From the NCBI GenBank assembly GCA_028868375.1, contig JAGWUP010000011.1:38496-102495 (forward strand): a stretch of 64,000 nt of DNA. Direction: 5' to 3'. The notes under the pieces are model-generated. The model had not been told where the DNA came from. It was given only the letters and a program-made list of their open reading frames with translations, and did no database searches. Below, piece by piece: positions 16,601 to 27,358 of the stretch (position 1 is its first letter; every line of letters starts with the position of its first letter). The position numbers and the translations under genes are program-made. The stretch comes from Elusimicrobiota bacterium (GTDB lineage Bacteria > Elusimicrobiota > Elusimicrobia > UBA1565 > UBA9628).

Positions 16601-17439
16601 GGGACCCTGGTCCAGCTCGAAGCTCAAGTCGAGCGCCGGGGCGCTGTGGGTCAGGCGCCCCACGGAGATGCGGTCGGGGCCGAGGAGAGCCAGGGCGCGG
16701 ATCGAGGAGAGGGAGACCCCTCCGGAGACCTCGATCTCGATCTTGGGCGCGCGCTTGCGGATGAGGGCGATGGCGCGGCGCAGCAGCGGCCGCGGCATGT
16801 TGTCGAGCAGGATCACGTCGGCTCCCGCGGCGATCGCGCCCCGCGCCTGCTCCAGGTTCGCGGCCTCCAACTCGACGACGACCCCGGGATAGCTGCGCCG
16901 CGCCGAGCGCACGCCGCGGGCCACGTCGCGGCCGCCGGCCCAGTGGTTGTCCTTGAGCAGGACGGCGTCGTAGAGGCCCATGCGATGGTTGGCGCCTCCT
17001 CCGCAGCGCACGGCGTACTTGTCCAGCTCGCGCCAGCCGGGCAGGGTCTTGCGCGTGTCGTAGACGCGCGCGCGCGTGCCCTTGACCCGGGCGCAATAGG
17101 CCGCCGTCAAGGTCGCCACGCCGCTCAACCGCTGCAGGAAGTTCAAGGCGATGCGCTCTGCGCTGAGCAGGGCCCGGCCGCCGGACAGGCGCAGGACCGT
17201 GTCCCCCGGCAGGACCCGCCGGCCGTCGCCGCGCAGGATCGCGGCGCGGCAGCTGCGGTCGACTCGCCTAAAGACCTCCGCGGCCAGCTCGACGCCGCAG
17301 ACGATCCCGGCTTGCTTGGCGAGCACCCTGCCGCTCAGCTTGGCGTCGGGCGCGACGAAGACCTCGGTCGTCACGTCGCCGCGCGCGCCCAGGTCCTCGG
17401 CCAGGGCCAGTCGAATGAGGGCGTCGGCGGCTTTCAGCT

Positions 17440-17443
<4 letters not shown>
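16598..17443 (-). CDS. nadC: Nicotinate-nucleotide pyrophosphorylase (carboxylating)
   Basis: Converts quinolinate and PRPP to nicotinate mononucleotide in de novo NAD synthesis. 281 residues. Family motifs are AEDLGARGDVTTE at the N-terminus, LNFLQRLSGVAT, DTRKTLPGWR, GGGANHRMGLYD and LLDNM. Its ATG overlaps the uvrB stop (ATGA), so it is coupled to uvrB. The stop codon TAG is formed by the TA target site plus the first base of the MITE; the protein itself is unaltered because the uninterrupted junction also reads TAG. Confidence 0.94.
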
Positions 17444-19476
<2,033 letters not shown>

Positions 19477-19480
19477 CGCT

Positions 19481-20434
19481 TTATTTTACCAGTTCGGCGC
19501 CTGCCAGTTGGCCTTCGTCCGCCCGCCCGTCCGCCAGCAGCGTCTTGCCGCGCGCCTTGATCGTGACCCAGCGCCCCCGCGTGTGGTCGATCTGACGCCA
19601 AGCCCGGAGTATCGGGCCATGCTGGTCGCGGCCGACGCAGATCGCGGTCTCCGGAAAGCGCCCGACCGCGACGACCCGCTCGCCGCGGGCGAGGCCTTCC
19701 GCCAAGACGCGGCCTCGCGGCTCGGGAGCGGACCGGCCGAGAACGGCCTCGAACATCTTAATCCGCGCGGGCCAGACCGGATTTTCCGGATTCAAGTCCC
19801 TCTGGACGGACAGCCATTCAAGGATCGCTTGCTTGGACCGCTCGGTCATCGCGGACAGCGGGACGGGGTCTTGGGTCTGGTAGAAATGCGGGAGAAAGGC
19901 CTCTATCTCTCTGGACGTCCGAGCCATCGGCAGCGGCTGGTAAGTGCTCTCGAAGAGGTTTTCGGCCAGCGCCTCGCGCGGAAATTGCAGCACGACGCCG
20001 GGCGTTCCGGTGTGCCGGGAACGAGCCCGGGCGTAGCCTTTAGGATGGCCTGGCTCATTCGAGAAGTAGGAGGATGCCATGGCTCCGTCGCCGGCCGCGA
20101 TTTGGAACAGCGTCTCGAAGCTGGTGCCGTGATAGTAATGCCGATTGAGGTCGTAGCCATAGGGAGAGGAGACGGCCGGCCACAGCCAGTCGCGGACTTT
20201 ATGCAGGACGGCCTGCGCCCGGGCGAGGGGGCGCGGCGCGCCGGCCGCAGCCAGGCCCGGGGCTTGCGCCGGCAAGGCAAGCAGGGACTGGGCCGGTGTC
20301 GCCAGGGGCGCCGCCTGCGCCGTCAAGGGCGCCGCCGGCGGCATGGCCGGTTCCTCGATCGGCTCCGAGGCCTTCAGCGGGGCGGCGCAGAGCAGGCCCG
20401 CGAGCAGTCCGGCGGCCAGGGTTTGGCGCTTCAT
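19481..20434 (-). CDS. Secreted protein of unknown function with an HGTS motif
   Basis: 317 residues: signal peptide (about 1-22), an Ala/Pro-rich low-complexity stretch to about 80, then a folded domain. The domain opens with RHYYHGTSFETLFQIAAGDG, followed by a serine-rich step and a strand PGVVLQFPREAL. A YHGT(S) strand followed by a helix and a later S-containing strand is reminiscent of ADP-ribosyltransferase-like folds, but I could not identify the full catalytic triad and do not assign the activity. It precedes uvrB on the same strand; a TAAACT box lies 6 nt before ATG. Confidence 0.6.
   Translation of the reverse strand: MKRQTLAAGLLAGLLCAAPLKASEPIEEPAMPPAAPLTAQAAPLATPAQSLLALPAQAPGLAAAGAPRPLARAQAVLHKVRDWLWPAVSSPYGYDLNRHYYHGTSFETLFQIAAGDGAMASSYFSNEPGHPKGYARARSRHTGTPGVVLQFPREALAENLFESTYQPLPMARTSREIEAFLPHFYQTQDPVPLSAMTERSKQAILEWLSVQRDLNPENPVWPARIKMFEAVLGRSAPEPRGRVLAEGLARGERVVAVGRFPETAICVGRDQHGPILRAWRQIDHTRGRWVTIKARGKTLLADGRADEGQLAGAELVK
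19483..19488 (-). promoter_or_regulatory. -10 box TAAAAT for uvrB
   Basis: TAAAAT on the minus strand 6 nt before the uvrB ATG, overlapping the stop of the preceding gene. No clear -35 or LexA-type palindrome was seen. Confidence 0.45.
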
Positions 20435-20440
20435 TGGGAC

Positions 20441-20446
20441 AGTTTA
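20441..20446 (-). promoter_or_regulatory. -10 box TAAACT for the HGTS-motif gene
   Basis: TAAACT on the minus strand 6 nt before ATG 20434; predicts a leaderless message. Confidence 0.45.
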
Positions 20447-20496
20447 ACCGCCGACCCGCGGGCCGCCTGGGCCATTCGACTTCGCTTCGTTGGGCC

Positions 20497-20808
20497 CTAG
20501 GGCCCAGGCTGGGCGGCGTCGATCTGCGCCATCGTGCGCTCGACCAGCTGACGATGCTCTACGACCTGTCTTAATAAGGAAGAGTCCAGCCGGTCGCGCT
20601 CGGCGTCGAGGTAGCGCGAATAGAGATTGGCGCCGTAGCCGCCGACCAGCAGCGCCAAGGCCCCGTAGACGGCGCTGCGCACGATCAGCGGGCTGGGCAA
20701 GGGGGGCGGGGCCGGCGGCGCGCAGGCCCGCGCCGTGAAGACGCGGCCGCAGGAGGGGCAGAAGGCCGCCGAGCCGGGCTTGGCCGCGCCGCAAGCGGGA
20801 CAGAGCAT
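20497..20808 (-). CDS. Small zinc-ribbon membrane protein
   Basis: 103 residues. The N-terminus is a zinc ribbon (CPACG ... CPSCG), then a Pro-rich linker, one transmembrane helix (about 45-65) and a short charged helix. Proteins of this plan are common and mostly uncharacterised. ATG 20808 is chosen because a TACAAT box ends 7 nt upstream; a longer frame from 20853 would begin before the promoter. It diverges from the gene at 20956. Confidence 0.65.
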   Translation of the reverse strand: MLCPACGAAKPGSAAFCPSCGRVFTARACAPPAPPPLPSPLIVRSAVYGALALLVGGYGANLYSRYLDAERDRLDSSLLRQVVEHRQLVERTMAQIDAAQPGP

Positions 20809-20815
20809 CGCCCCT

Positions 20816-20821
20816 ATTGTA
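20816..20821 (-). promoter_or_regulatory. -10 box TACAAT for the zinc-ribbon gene
   Basis: TACAAT on the minus strand 7 nt before ATG 20808. Confidence 0.45.
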
Positions 20822-20858
20822 GCCAATCTGGCGATGCGGTAAGATAGAGGCAAGAGAT

Positions 20859-20880
20859 ATGGGACTTTAGTCCCATTTTT
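20859..20880 (+). terminator. Terminator-like hairpin in a divergent intergenic region
   Basis: Perfect 7-bp stem ATGGGAC/GTCCCAT with loop TTTA, followed by five T residues, oriented to the plus strand. No plus-strand gene ends here. A possible promoter TTGTAG-17-TAAGAT lies just upstream, which would produce only a very short RNA. Confidence 0.5.
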
Positions 20881-20942
20881 GACTAGTTCCTCTGGCTGAT
20901 TGAGGGTCGCCGGATGGCCCTACAGCCGCGGCGGCGGGGGAG

Positions 20943-20948
20943 TACAAT
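20943..20948 (+). promoter_or_regulatory. -10 box TACAAT, leaderless start
   Basis: TACAAT ends 7 nt before ATG 20956. No clear -35. Confidence 0.45.
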
Positions 20949-20955
20949 AAGGGTG

Positions 20956-21276
20956 ATGACGAACGTACCGGGCATGACGCTCTACTTCAGGTTCCTGCTC
21001 TCGCTGGCCGCGGGGCTGGTGGGATTGGGCTTGGTTTTGCGCATCGTCATGGACGAGCTCCTGCTCGATTACGACGCTCCCGCCGCCTTCTCCGCCTGGC
21101 TGCGCGAGTTCATGTCGTACAAGCATCTCCTGCGCCAGGACCGTACCGAGGACGTGATGCTGGAGATCGAGAAATCCCGGACGGTGGAGAGCGAGGTGCG
21201 CTTGATCGAGCGGCGGCGCGAGCAGTTGCGCGAGATCGCCTCCGTCGAAAGCCGCCTGCGTTCCCCGGCCGCTTAG
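20956..21276 (+). CDS. Small membrane protein with C-terminal coiled coil
   Basis: 106 residues: one transmembrane helix (about 9-31), then a charged helical region (about 55-100) likely to form a coiled coil. No family recognised. It precedes the large coiled-coil membrane protein at 21399, separated by a possible terminator, so the two may be functionally but not transcriptionally linked. Confidence 0.55.
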   Translation: MTNVPGMTLYFRFLLSLAAGLVGLGLVLRIVMDELLLDYDAPAAFSAWLREFMSYKHLLRQDRTEDVMLEIEKSRTVESEVRLIERRREQLREIASVESRLRSPAA

Positions 21277-21303
21277 AAAGCAACTAGCCCGCGTCGGCAG
21301 TTC

Positions 21304-21334
21304 TCGGCGTTCGCGTTGGAAAGCGCCGATTTTT
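21304..21334 (+). terminator. Possible rho-independent terminator
   Basis: Stem TCGGCG/CGCCGA with a 14-nt loop followed by TTTTT, 27 nt after the small membrane gene. The stem is short, so this is tentative. Confidence 0.4.
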
Positions 21335-21386
21335 CTCCGGCGGGGTGAAATCATGGCGGCGCAGCCGGAACAGGCCGGCGAAGCGC

Positions 21387-21392
21387 TACAAT
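21387..21392 (+). promoter_or_regulatory. -10 box TACAAT, leaderless start
   Basis: TACAAT ends 6 nt before GTG 21399. Confidence 0.45.
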
Positions 21393-21398
21393 GGCGCG

Positions 21399-24300
21399 GT
21401 GAAGTCACTGCTTGAGCGCCGCCAGCGGCATTGGCGCCGCCAGGCCTTGCGCGTCGCCTTGCTGGACGGGGCGACGCGCTTGTGCTGCGCGGCGCTCCTG
21501 GCCCTGGCCGCCGCCGTCTGGCTGGACGAGGCCTTGGCCCTGCCGCGCCAGATCCGCCTCTTCCTGCTGGCGGCGGGCGCAATGGCCCTGCTTTACGGAG
21601 CTTGGCGCCTATTGATCCTGCCCTTGGCGCGGGTGGGGGAGCGGGAGACGCTGGCCCGGGCCGAGGCGCGCTGGCCGCAGCTGCGCTCCCTGCTGCTGCC
21701 GGCCTGGGAATTGTCGCGCGGACCGCTGCCGGAAGGCGTCTCGCGCTCGCTGCGCGACGCCCATCTGGAGCAGGCGGAGGCTTGCTTGGCGGGCGTCGCC
21801 GATGAACCGCTGTTTCGGTGGCGTCCCGATCCGCGCTTGATCCGCGCGGCGGCCTTGGCCGCCCTGGCGGCGCTGTCGCTGGGCTGGGCGCCGGCGGGGG
21901 CTTTCGGGCGGCTGCTGCTGCCCTGGAATCAAGCGCCCCTGGAGCGCTACGTGAGCATCAGCCCCGGCGACGCCCGGCCGGAATGGGCGCGGTCCGTGAC
22001 GCTGTCGGCGTCGTGGCGTCCAGGCTTTAGCGGCGAGCGGGGAGGGCTTTCGCTCTGGCTTGGCCAAGAGGGCGGCTGGCGGCGCGCGTCTTGGAGCGAG
22101 GAATCCAGCCGTGGCTGCAGCCTGGTCTTGGACGGCCTGACGGCCCCCTTGCGCTACCGCGTGGAGTGGCGGGACCTGCGCAGCCGCGTCTACACGCTGA
22201 CGCCCGTGCTGCCGCTGCGCCTGGAGCCGGTGCTGGCCCGCTTGCGCGGGCCGGTGGACGAGGAGGTGGCGCTAGGGCCGGGCCAGGACCTGGAGGCGTT
22301 GCGGGGAGCGCTCGTGACGATTTCCGGTCGGCCCAATCAGCCGCTGTCGCGGGCTTGGCTGCGCTTGTCCTCGCTGCCGCGGCCGCTGCGGATGCGGCGC
22401 GATCCCGCGGGCGAATATCGCGCTTCCTTCGTCGCGGAAACGGGCGCCGCGTTGAGCCTGGACCTGGAGGCCGCGGATGGGCGTCGCCAACCCGACTCGG
22501 CGGTCTACCAATTGAAGGTGCGCCGGGACCAGCCGCCGAGCGTCCAGTTGCTCTCTCCTTTGGGGACCGTGCTGGCCAGCCCCTCGGATTCCATTCCCGT
22601 CTCCTACCTGGCGCGCGACGACGCGGGGTTGTCGCGCGTCAGCTTGCTGCTGCGTCCGGCGGCGGGCAAGCCGTACCAGATCACGCTGCTGCGCGCCGGA
22701 GGCCGGGAGGCCTCGGGCGACTACGCCTTGCCGTTGTCCGGCTTCCCGTTGGGCAGGCTGGAGCTGCGGCTAAAGGCGATCGACACCGCGGCCGCGCCGC
22801 AATCGGCGTTGTCCGCGGCGGCGATCGTGGACGTCGAGGACTTGCAGGGCGGCCATGAGCGCGCGCTGCGGCTCTGGCGGCGGGCGCGCGGCTCCGTGGA
22901 CGCCGCCCTGGAGTCGAGCCAGAACCTGGCCGCCGCCTCCAAGGACATGTCGGCTCTCGCCGCCGCGATGCGCGGCGATCCCTACTCCAATGCCGCGTTG
23001 GCCGATGAGGTGGGCGCCTCGGCCGAGGGGTTGGCCGCCTCAAGCCCAGGCAATCCGAGAACTCGGGAGCGGCTGGAGGCCGCCCGCGCGCTGCTGGAGC
23101 GAGGGCGCCCCTTGCAAGACCTCGAGGATCTGGACCGAGCCGCCGAGCGGCTGTCGCAGGCGGCCTCGCCCCTGGAGAGCGCGGCCGCCGCGCTGGCGCG
23201 GGGCAAGGCCGCGACCAGAAACCTCGCCCGGGCTCAAGCGGCACTGGCCGAGGCGCGCCGCGGCCTCGACTCCTTGCAGCGCGCCCTGGAGTCGCTGCCT
23301 AAGGTCGGCCCGGCTTCTTCGGCCGCGCGAAACGCCCTGCGGCTGCCGTTGGGGCAGGCGCGATCGCAGCTCGACGCCCTCTCCCGGGCGTTGGAGCGCG
23401 GCGATTACCGCCAGGCCGAGCTCTTGGCGCGGCGCCTCTCCCGGGAGCTGGCGCGGATCCAGCGGGCGATCGGCCAAGCGGCCGGCGGCTCTCGGGAAGC
23501 GGCGCTGCCCGACTGGGCGAGGCTGCGGCTTGAGCGGGCCCGGGCCCAGTGGGAGGAGCTCGCCAAGGGCCAGGCCCGCCTGATCGAGCGCACGCAAGAG
23601 TTGGAGGAGGCCAAGGTCCAGAGGCGCTTGGAGGAGCAGCGGCGCCTGCTGGGAGAGCTGGAACGGCGGCAAGAGGCCGCCATCGCGGCGGCGCTGTCCT
23701 CCGCGCGCCTGCCCGCCGGCGCCTTGGCCGCGATGCGGGCGGTCCGGCGGGAGTTTAAGGCCCGCGCGGTGCGCCTTGCCCCCGCGCTGCTGGACCGGGC
23801 CGCGCGGGCCGCGCGCGCGAGCGGGGCGAAGGAGGTCGCCTCCGAGGAAGAGGCCGTGGCCGCGGCATTGCGCCAAGGCGTCGGCCCCGTTGCGCTGGAT
23901 GCCGGAGGGCAAGCCGAGGCGGAGGGCAGCGAGCAAGCCTCCCTCGCGGGCCGGACCGAGCTGCTGCGCCAAGAGCTGGAATCCCTGGAGGATGAGACGG
24001 GCGCCTCGGCGCGGGAGGCGATCGCCGCGCTGGCCTCTGCCCATCGCAAGCAAGCCCAAGCCGCGGCAAGCCTTAATCGGCGCGACGGCGCCGCGGCCCT
24101 GCCGGCGCAGCGGCGGGCGCTGGAGCTCTTGACCCGCGGCCAAAACTCGCTCGAGGCGGCGGCGGCCGGCCAGAGCTCGCGCAGGCTGCGGCTGCTGGAG
24201 CCGTTTAAGCGCTCTACGGGCGCGCTGCGTCTGCCGGGCGGCGAGGGAGAGGGTGGTTCCGAGCGGGGCTTCGTCGCCCTGCCGGCGGCCGGGGATTACC

Positions 24301-24407
24301 TGCCGCCCAAGCAATTGCGCCAGGAGCTGGAGCGCTCCCTGCGCGAGCGCCGTCCCGCCTCCCAGGACGCCTTGATCAAGGAGTATTTCAAGCGCATCGC
24401 GCAGTAG
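21399..24407 (+). CDS. Large membrane protein with coiled-coil region, DUF4175-like
   Basis: 1002 residues. Two hydrophobic helices near the N-terminus (about 22-66) and a third near 140-160 are followed by a region with beta-rich, Ig-like character (about 175-490) containing a SDSIPVSYLARDDAGLSRV segment. A very long Ala/Arg/Glu-rich helical part (about 500-960) is probably a coiled coil. The layout resembles DUF4175-type proteins, which lack a known function. GTG 21399 is chosen from the -10 box 6 nt upstream; the longer frame has no supporting signal. Confidence 0.65.
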   Translation: MKSLLERRQRHWRRQALRVALLDGATRLCCAALLALAAAVWLDEALALPRQIRLFLLAAGAMALLYGAWRLLILPLARVGERETLARAEARWPQLRSLLLPAWELSRGPLPEGVSRSLRDAHLEQAEACLAGVADEPLFRWRPDPRLIRAAALAALAALSLGWAPAGAFGRLLLPWNQAPLERYVSISPGDARPEWARSVTLSASWRPGFSGERGGLSLWLGQEGGWRRASWSEESSRGCSLVLDGLTAPLRYRVEWRDLRSRVYTLTPVLPLRLEPVLARLRGPVDEEVALGPGQDLEALRGALVTISGRPNQPLSRAWLRLSSLPRPLRMRRDPAGEYRASFVAETGAALSLDLEAADGRRQPDSAVYQLKVRRDQPPSVQLLSPLGTVLASPSDSIPVSYLARDDAGLSRVSLLLRPAAGKPYQITLLRAGGREASGDYALPLSGFPLGRLELRLKAIDTAAAPQSALSAAAIVDVEDLQGGHERALRLWRRARGSVDAALESSQNLAAASKDMSALAAAMRGDPYSNAALADEVGASAEGLAASSPGNPRTRERLEAARALLERGRPLQDLEDLDRAAERLSQAASPLESAAAALARGKAATRNLARAQAALAEARRGLDSLQRALESLPKVGPASSAARNALRLPLGQARSQLDALSRALERGDYRQAELLARRLSRELARIQRAIGQAAGGSREAALPDWARLRLERARAQWEELAKGQARLIERTQELEEAKVQRRLEEQRRLLGELERRQEAAIAAALSSARLPAGALAAMRAVRREFKARAVRLAPALLDRAARAARASGAKEVASEEEAVAAALRQGVGPVALDAGGQAEAEGSEQASLAGRTELLRQELESLEDETGASAREAIAALASAHRKQAQAAASLNRRDGAAALPAQRRALELLTRGQNSLEAAAAGQSSRRLRLLEPFKRSTGALRLPGGEGEGGSERGFVALPAAGDYLPPKQLRQELERSLRERRPASQDALIKEYFKRIAQ

Positions 24408-24409
24408 CC

Positions 24410-24415
24410 TATAAT
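24410..24415 (+). promoter_or_regulatory. -10 box TATAAT, leaderless start
   Basis: Consensus TATAAT ends 6 nt before GTG 24422. Confidence 0.55.
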
Positions 24416-24421
24416 AGAGGC

Positions 24422-25081
24422 GTGTCCTTCAAGGGAGAGATCGATGCGAATTGCCCCAACGGCTGCGAGGCCTTCGCCGCGGAAGTTTGGAGCTTCATCC
24501 ACGGCGAGCGCAGCCCGGAGCTGCGCGACGCCCTGCTCTGGCGCGAATGCAACCTGATCATCTGTCCCGGCTGCGGCGCCGCCTTCGTGCCGGAGGCCGC
24601 CTTCGTCTATTTGGAGGCCGGGGCGGAGCTTTTGGCGTTCGTATTTCCCGCCTCCTACCGGGACCGGGAGGACTATTGGCGCGGGAAGATGCGCGATGAT
24701 TTCTCTGCGATGAAGCGGACGTTGGGCGGCGAGCTGGAGTCCATCGAGGAGCCGGAGCTGTTCTTCGGCCAGGAAGGCTTGGGGGAGCTGCTCCAGCGAG
24801 AAGACTACCGCGGCGAGGAGAGCGAGGTCATGGAGCACGTGGCGCGGGAGCTGGGGCTGGGGCTTTACGCCGTTTCGCGCGCCTACGCGCGCCGCCATGA
24901 GGTGCCGCGCGCCTTGCCCTACGTCCAGCGGCCGGGCCGCAAGCCCGGAGTCGAGGCCGTCGTCGAGGGCCTGCGGCGGGTCGTCGAGGCCAACGAGCGG
25001 CTTTCCGATTGCCGCTCTTTTTTGGCGAAGCTGGAGAGGGGTTGCCCGCTGCCGCCAGAGCGCGCGGCCAAGCCCGCTTGA
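24422..25081 (+). CDS. CpXC-domain protein
   Basis: 219 residues. It opens with a CpXC-type metal-binding domain: CPNGC near residue 11 and CPGCG near residue 43, in the family arrangement with a following VYLEAG strand. The C-terminal half is helical and charged. CpXC proteins are widespread and uncharacterised; zinc binding is inferred from the cysteine pairs. The stop overlaps the TTG start of the CCA transferase gene, so the two are probably translated together. Confidence 0.7.
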   Translation: MSFKGEIDANCPNGCEAFAAEVWSFIHGERSPELRDALLWRECNLIICPGCGAAFVPEAAFVYLEAGAELLAFVFPASYRDREDYWRGKMRDDFSAMKRTLGGELESIEEPELFFGQEGLGELLQREDYRGEESEVMEHVARELGLGLYAVSRAYARRHEVPRALPYVQRPGRKPGVEAVVEGLRRVVEANERLSDCRSFLAKLERGCPLPPERAAKPA

Positions 25082-26271
25082 AGACCGCGGAGGCCTTTTC
25101 CGTCCGCGTGCCCGCCGCGGCGCGGCGCCTGCTGGAGCCTTTGGCCAGGCGCGCGCGGGCGGAGGGCCTGGCCCTGTACGCGGTCGGCGGCTGCGTGCGC
25201 GACTGGCTGCGGGGAGGCTCCACCAACGACTACGACCTGGTCTGCGACCGCGACCCGGCGCCGCTGCTCGCCTGGTGCCGCCGCGCGGCGGGGGGCAGGG
25301 CCGAGGCGTTCGGGCAGTTCGGGACCTTCCGCGTCGTCGGCGCCGGCCGCCCGCCCCTCCGCATCGACCTCGCCGTCGCGCGGCGCGAGCGCTATCCCGC
25401 TCCCGCCAGCCTGCCGGTCGTAGCGCCCGCGGCTTCCATAGAGGAGGACCTGGGACGCCGAGACTTCACGGTCAACGCCATGGCGCTGGCCTTCAACGGC
25501 CCGCGCCGCGGCGAGCTCATCGATCCCTTCGGCGGGCGGGCGGACTTGCGCGCCAAGCGCCTGCGGCTGCTGCACGCCTCAAGCTTGCGGGACGACCCCA
25601 CGCGCGCCTTTCGGGCCGCGCGCTACGCCTGCCGGCTGGGCTTGAGGCCGGACGCGGATCTCCTGCGCCAGTGCCGGGAGGCGATGGCGGCGGGGCATGC
25701 CGCGAGGCTGTCGCCGCATCGCCTGACCCAGGAGCTCTTGCGCCTGCTGGCGGAGAGGGAGACCCGCTGCCCGCTGGCCTACCTGGAGCGGTGGGGCTAC
25801 CTGGCGTTGTTCGGCGTCCGCCCGCCTTCCCCGCCGCGCGAGCTGCGCGGAGTCGAGGAGCGATTATGCGCGATGGTCTTGGCCTTGGGATCCCGCGGGA
25901 AAGCCTTCGTCGATCGCCTGGCTCTCGAGCGCCGGCTGTCCGGCGACCTACACGAGCTATTGCGCTTGACCGAGGAGAAACGCGCCGCGCGCGAGCGGCT
26001 CCCGATTCATGTCCTGCGCGCCCTGCGCGCCCTGCGGCCCGGGCTGCCGGCCTGCGCCTTGCGTCCGTTGTTTTTGAACGGCTCCGACTTGGAGGCCCTG
26101 GGCTTGGTTCCCGGCCCGGGCTTCCGGCGCGTGCTCGAGCGCGCCGCCGCCCTGCAATGGCGGGGGACGCTGCGGCGGCGATCCGAGGCGCTGGCCTGGG
26201 CGCGGCGCCATGCCGCGCGGCTCTTGGAACATGGGGGCGCGGACGGCGCGGCCCGGAACATGGTAAGATAG
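25078..26271 (+). CDS. cca: CCA-adding / poly(A) polymerase family tRNA nucleotidyltransferase
   Basis: Adds or repairs the 3' CCA end of tRNA (class II nucleotidyltransferase). 397 residues. Motifs: YAVGGCVRDWLRG, the metal-binding NDYDLV, RRDFTVNAMAL, and DDPTRAFRAARYACRLGL at the neck domain. The family also includes poly(A) polymerases and enzymes adding only C or A, which cannot be separated by eye. TTG 25078 overlapping the previous stop (TTGA) is chosen; the tRNAs in this window's only RNA gene (tmRNA) already encode CCA. Confidence 0.85.
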   Translation: MKTAEAFSVRVPAAARRLLEPLARRARAEGLALYAVGGCVRDWLRGGSTNDYDLVCDRDPAPLLAWCRRAAGGRAEAFGQFGTFRVVGAGRPPLRIDLAVARRERYPAPASLPVVAPAASIEEDLGRRDFTVNAMALAFNGPRRGELIDPFGGRADLRAKRLRLLHASSLRDDPTRAFRAARYACRLGLRPDADLLRQCREAMAAGHAARLSPHRLTQELLRLLAERETRCPLAYLERWGYLALFGVRPPSPPRELRGVEERLCAMVLALGSRGKAFVDRLALERRLSGDLHELLRLTEEKRAARERLPIHVLRALRALRPGLPACALRPLFLNGSDLEALGLVPGPGFRRVLERAAALQWRGTLRRRSEALAWARRHAARLLEHGGADGAARNMVR

Positions 26272-26299
26272 CCGCCGTGCCAGCCGGAGCCTTCCGTCG

Positions 26300-27358
26300 A
26301 TGAGCCGAGTCGTTTCTGGCATGCGCCCGACGGGCCGCCTGCACCTGGGCAATTATTTCGGAGCGCTCAAGAATTGGATCGAGCTGTCCCAACGGCACGG
26401 CTGCCGTTTCTTCATCGCCGACTGGCACATGCTGACGACCGGCTATGAGGAGACCGGGGCCTTGCGCGAGAACGTCCGCGAGCTCGTCTTGGAGTTGTTG
26501 GCGGCCGGGCTCGATCCCGCGCGCTGCCTGCTGTTTAGGCAATCCGACGTGCCGGAGCACGCGGAGCTGGCGCTGCTCTTGGGCATGGTCACGCCCTTGT
26601 CGTGGCTGGAGAACAATCCGACCTGGAAGGAGCAGCTCCAGGAGCTGTCCAAGACCAAGCTCACGAGAACCCTTTCCGGGGAGCGGTCGGCCGCGCCGGC
26701 GGCGGGCGCGCGCCACGAGCTGCGCACCTTCGGCCATCTGGGCTACCCCGTGCTGCAGGCCGCCGACATCCTGCTCTATCGCGGGGAGAAAGTCCCCGTG
26801 GGCCAGGACCAATTGCCGCATCTGGAGCTTTCGCGCGAGATCGCCCGTCGTTTCAATTCCCTCTACGGGCAGGTGTTCCCGGAGCCGCAGGCCCTGCTGA
26901 CGCAGACCCCCAAGCTTCCCGGCCTGGATGGGCGCAAGATGTCGAAGTCCTACGGCAACGCCCTGGATTTGAGCGAGGCGCCGGAGGCGCTCGCAAAGAA
27001 GGTCATGGGCGCCTACACCGATCCCACCAAGCTGCGCAAGGACAGCCCCGGCCACCCGGAGCCTTGCGCCGAGAACCCCCCCGGCTGCGCGGTCTACGCC
27101 CTGGAGAAGCTGTATCTCGGCTCGGACAAGCTCCGCTCCATCGCCGCCGATTGCCGCGCGGGGAAGCTGGGCTGCGTCGCCGACAAGCGCGACAATCTTC
27201 TTCCCGCCTTGGAAGCCGAATACGCCCGCATGCGCCAGCAGAGGGAGCGTTTTTCCGGAGTGGACGTCGAGGCGCTGCTGGCCGAGGGCGCCGAGAAGGC
27301 CCGCGCCGAAGCGCGCGCGACGATGCGGGAGGCGCGCCGCGCCATGGGGTTGGCCTGA
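26300..27358 (+). CDS. trpS: Tryptophanyl-tRNA synthetase
   Basis: Charges tRNA-Trp with tryptophan. 352 residues, class I synthetase. The HIGH-type signature is HLGN near residue 15 and the KMSKS loop is present near residue 214. The stop overlaps the scpA start. Upstream, a TAAGAT box is followed 7 nt later by GTG 26277, opening an eight-codon frame that ends over the trpS ATG; it contains no tryptophan codons, so a Trp attenuator is not supported. Confidence 0.94.
   Translation: MSRVVSGMRPTGRLHLGNYFGALKNWIELSQRHGCRFFIADWHMLTTGYEETGALRENVRELVLELLAAGLDPARCLLFRQSDVPEHAELALLLGMVTPLSWLENNPTWKEQLQELSKTKLTRTLSGERSAAPAAGARHELRTFGHLGYPVLQAADILLYRGEKVPVGQDQLPHLELSREIARRFNSLYGQVFPEPQALLTQTPKLPGLDGRKMSKSYGNALDLSEAPEALAKKVMGAYTDPTKLRKDSPGHPEPCAENPPGCAVYALEKLYLGSDKLRSIAADCRAGKLGCVADKRDNLLPALEAEYARMRQQRERFSGVDVEALLAEGAEKARAEARATMREARRAMGLA

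Noticed and set aside
25009..25077. Longer CCA transferase start at 25009
   Set aside because: The extra residues come from the out-of-frame end of the CpXC gene; TTG 25078 overlaps that stop and fits family length.
26277..26303. Tryptophan attenuator upstream of trpS
   Set aside because: The short frame has no Trp codons and there is no terminator hairpin between it and trpS.
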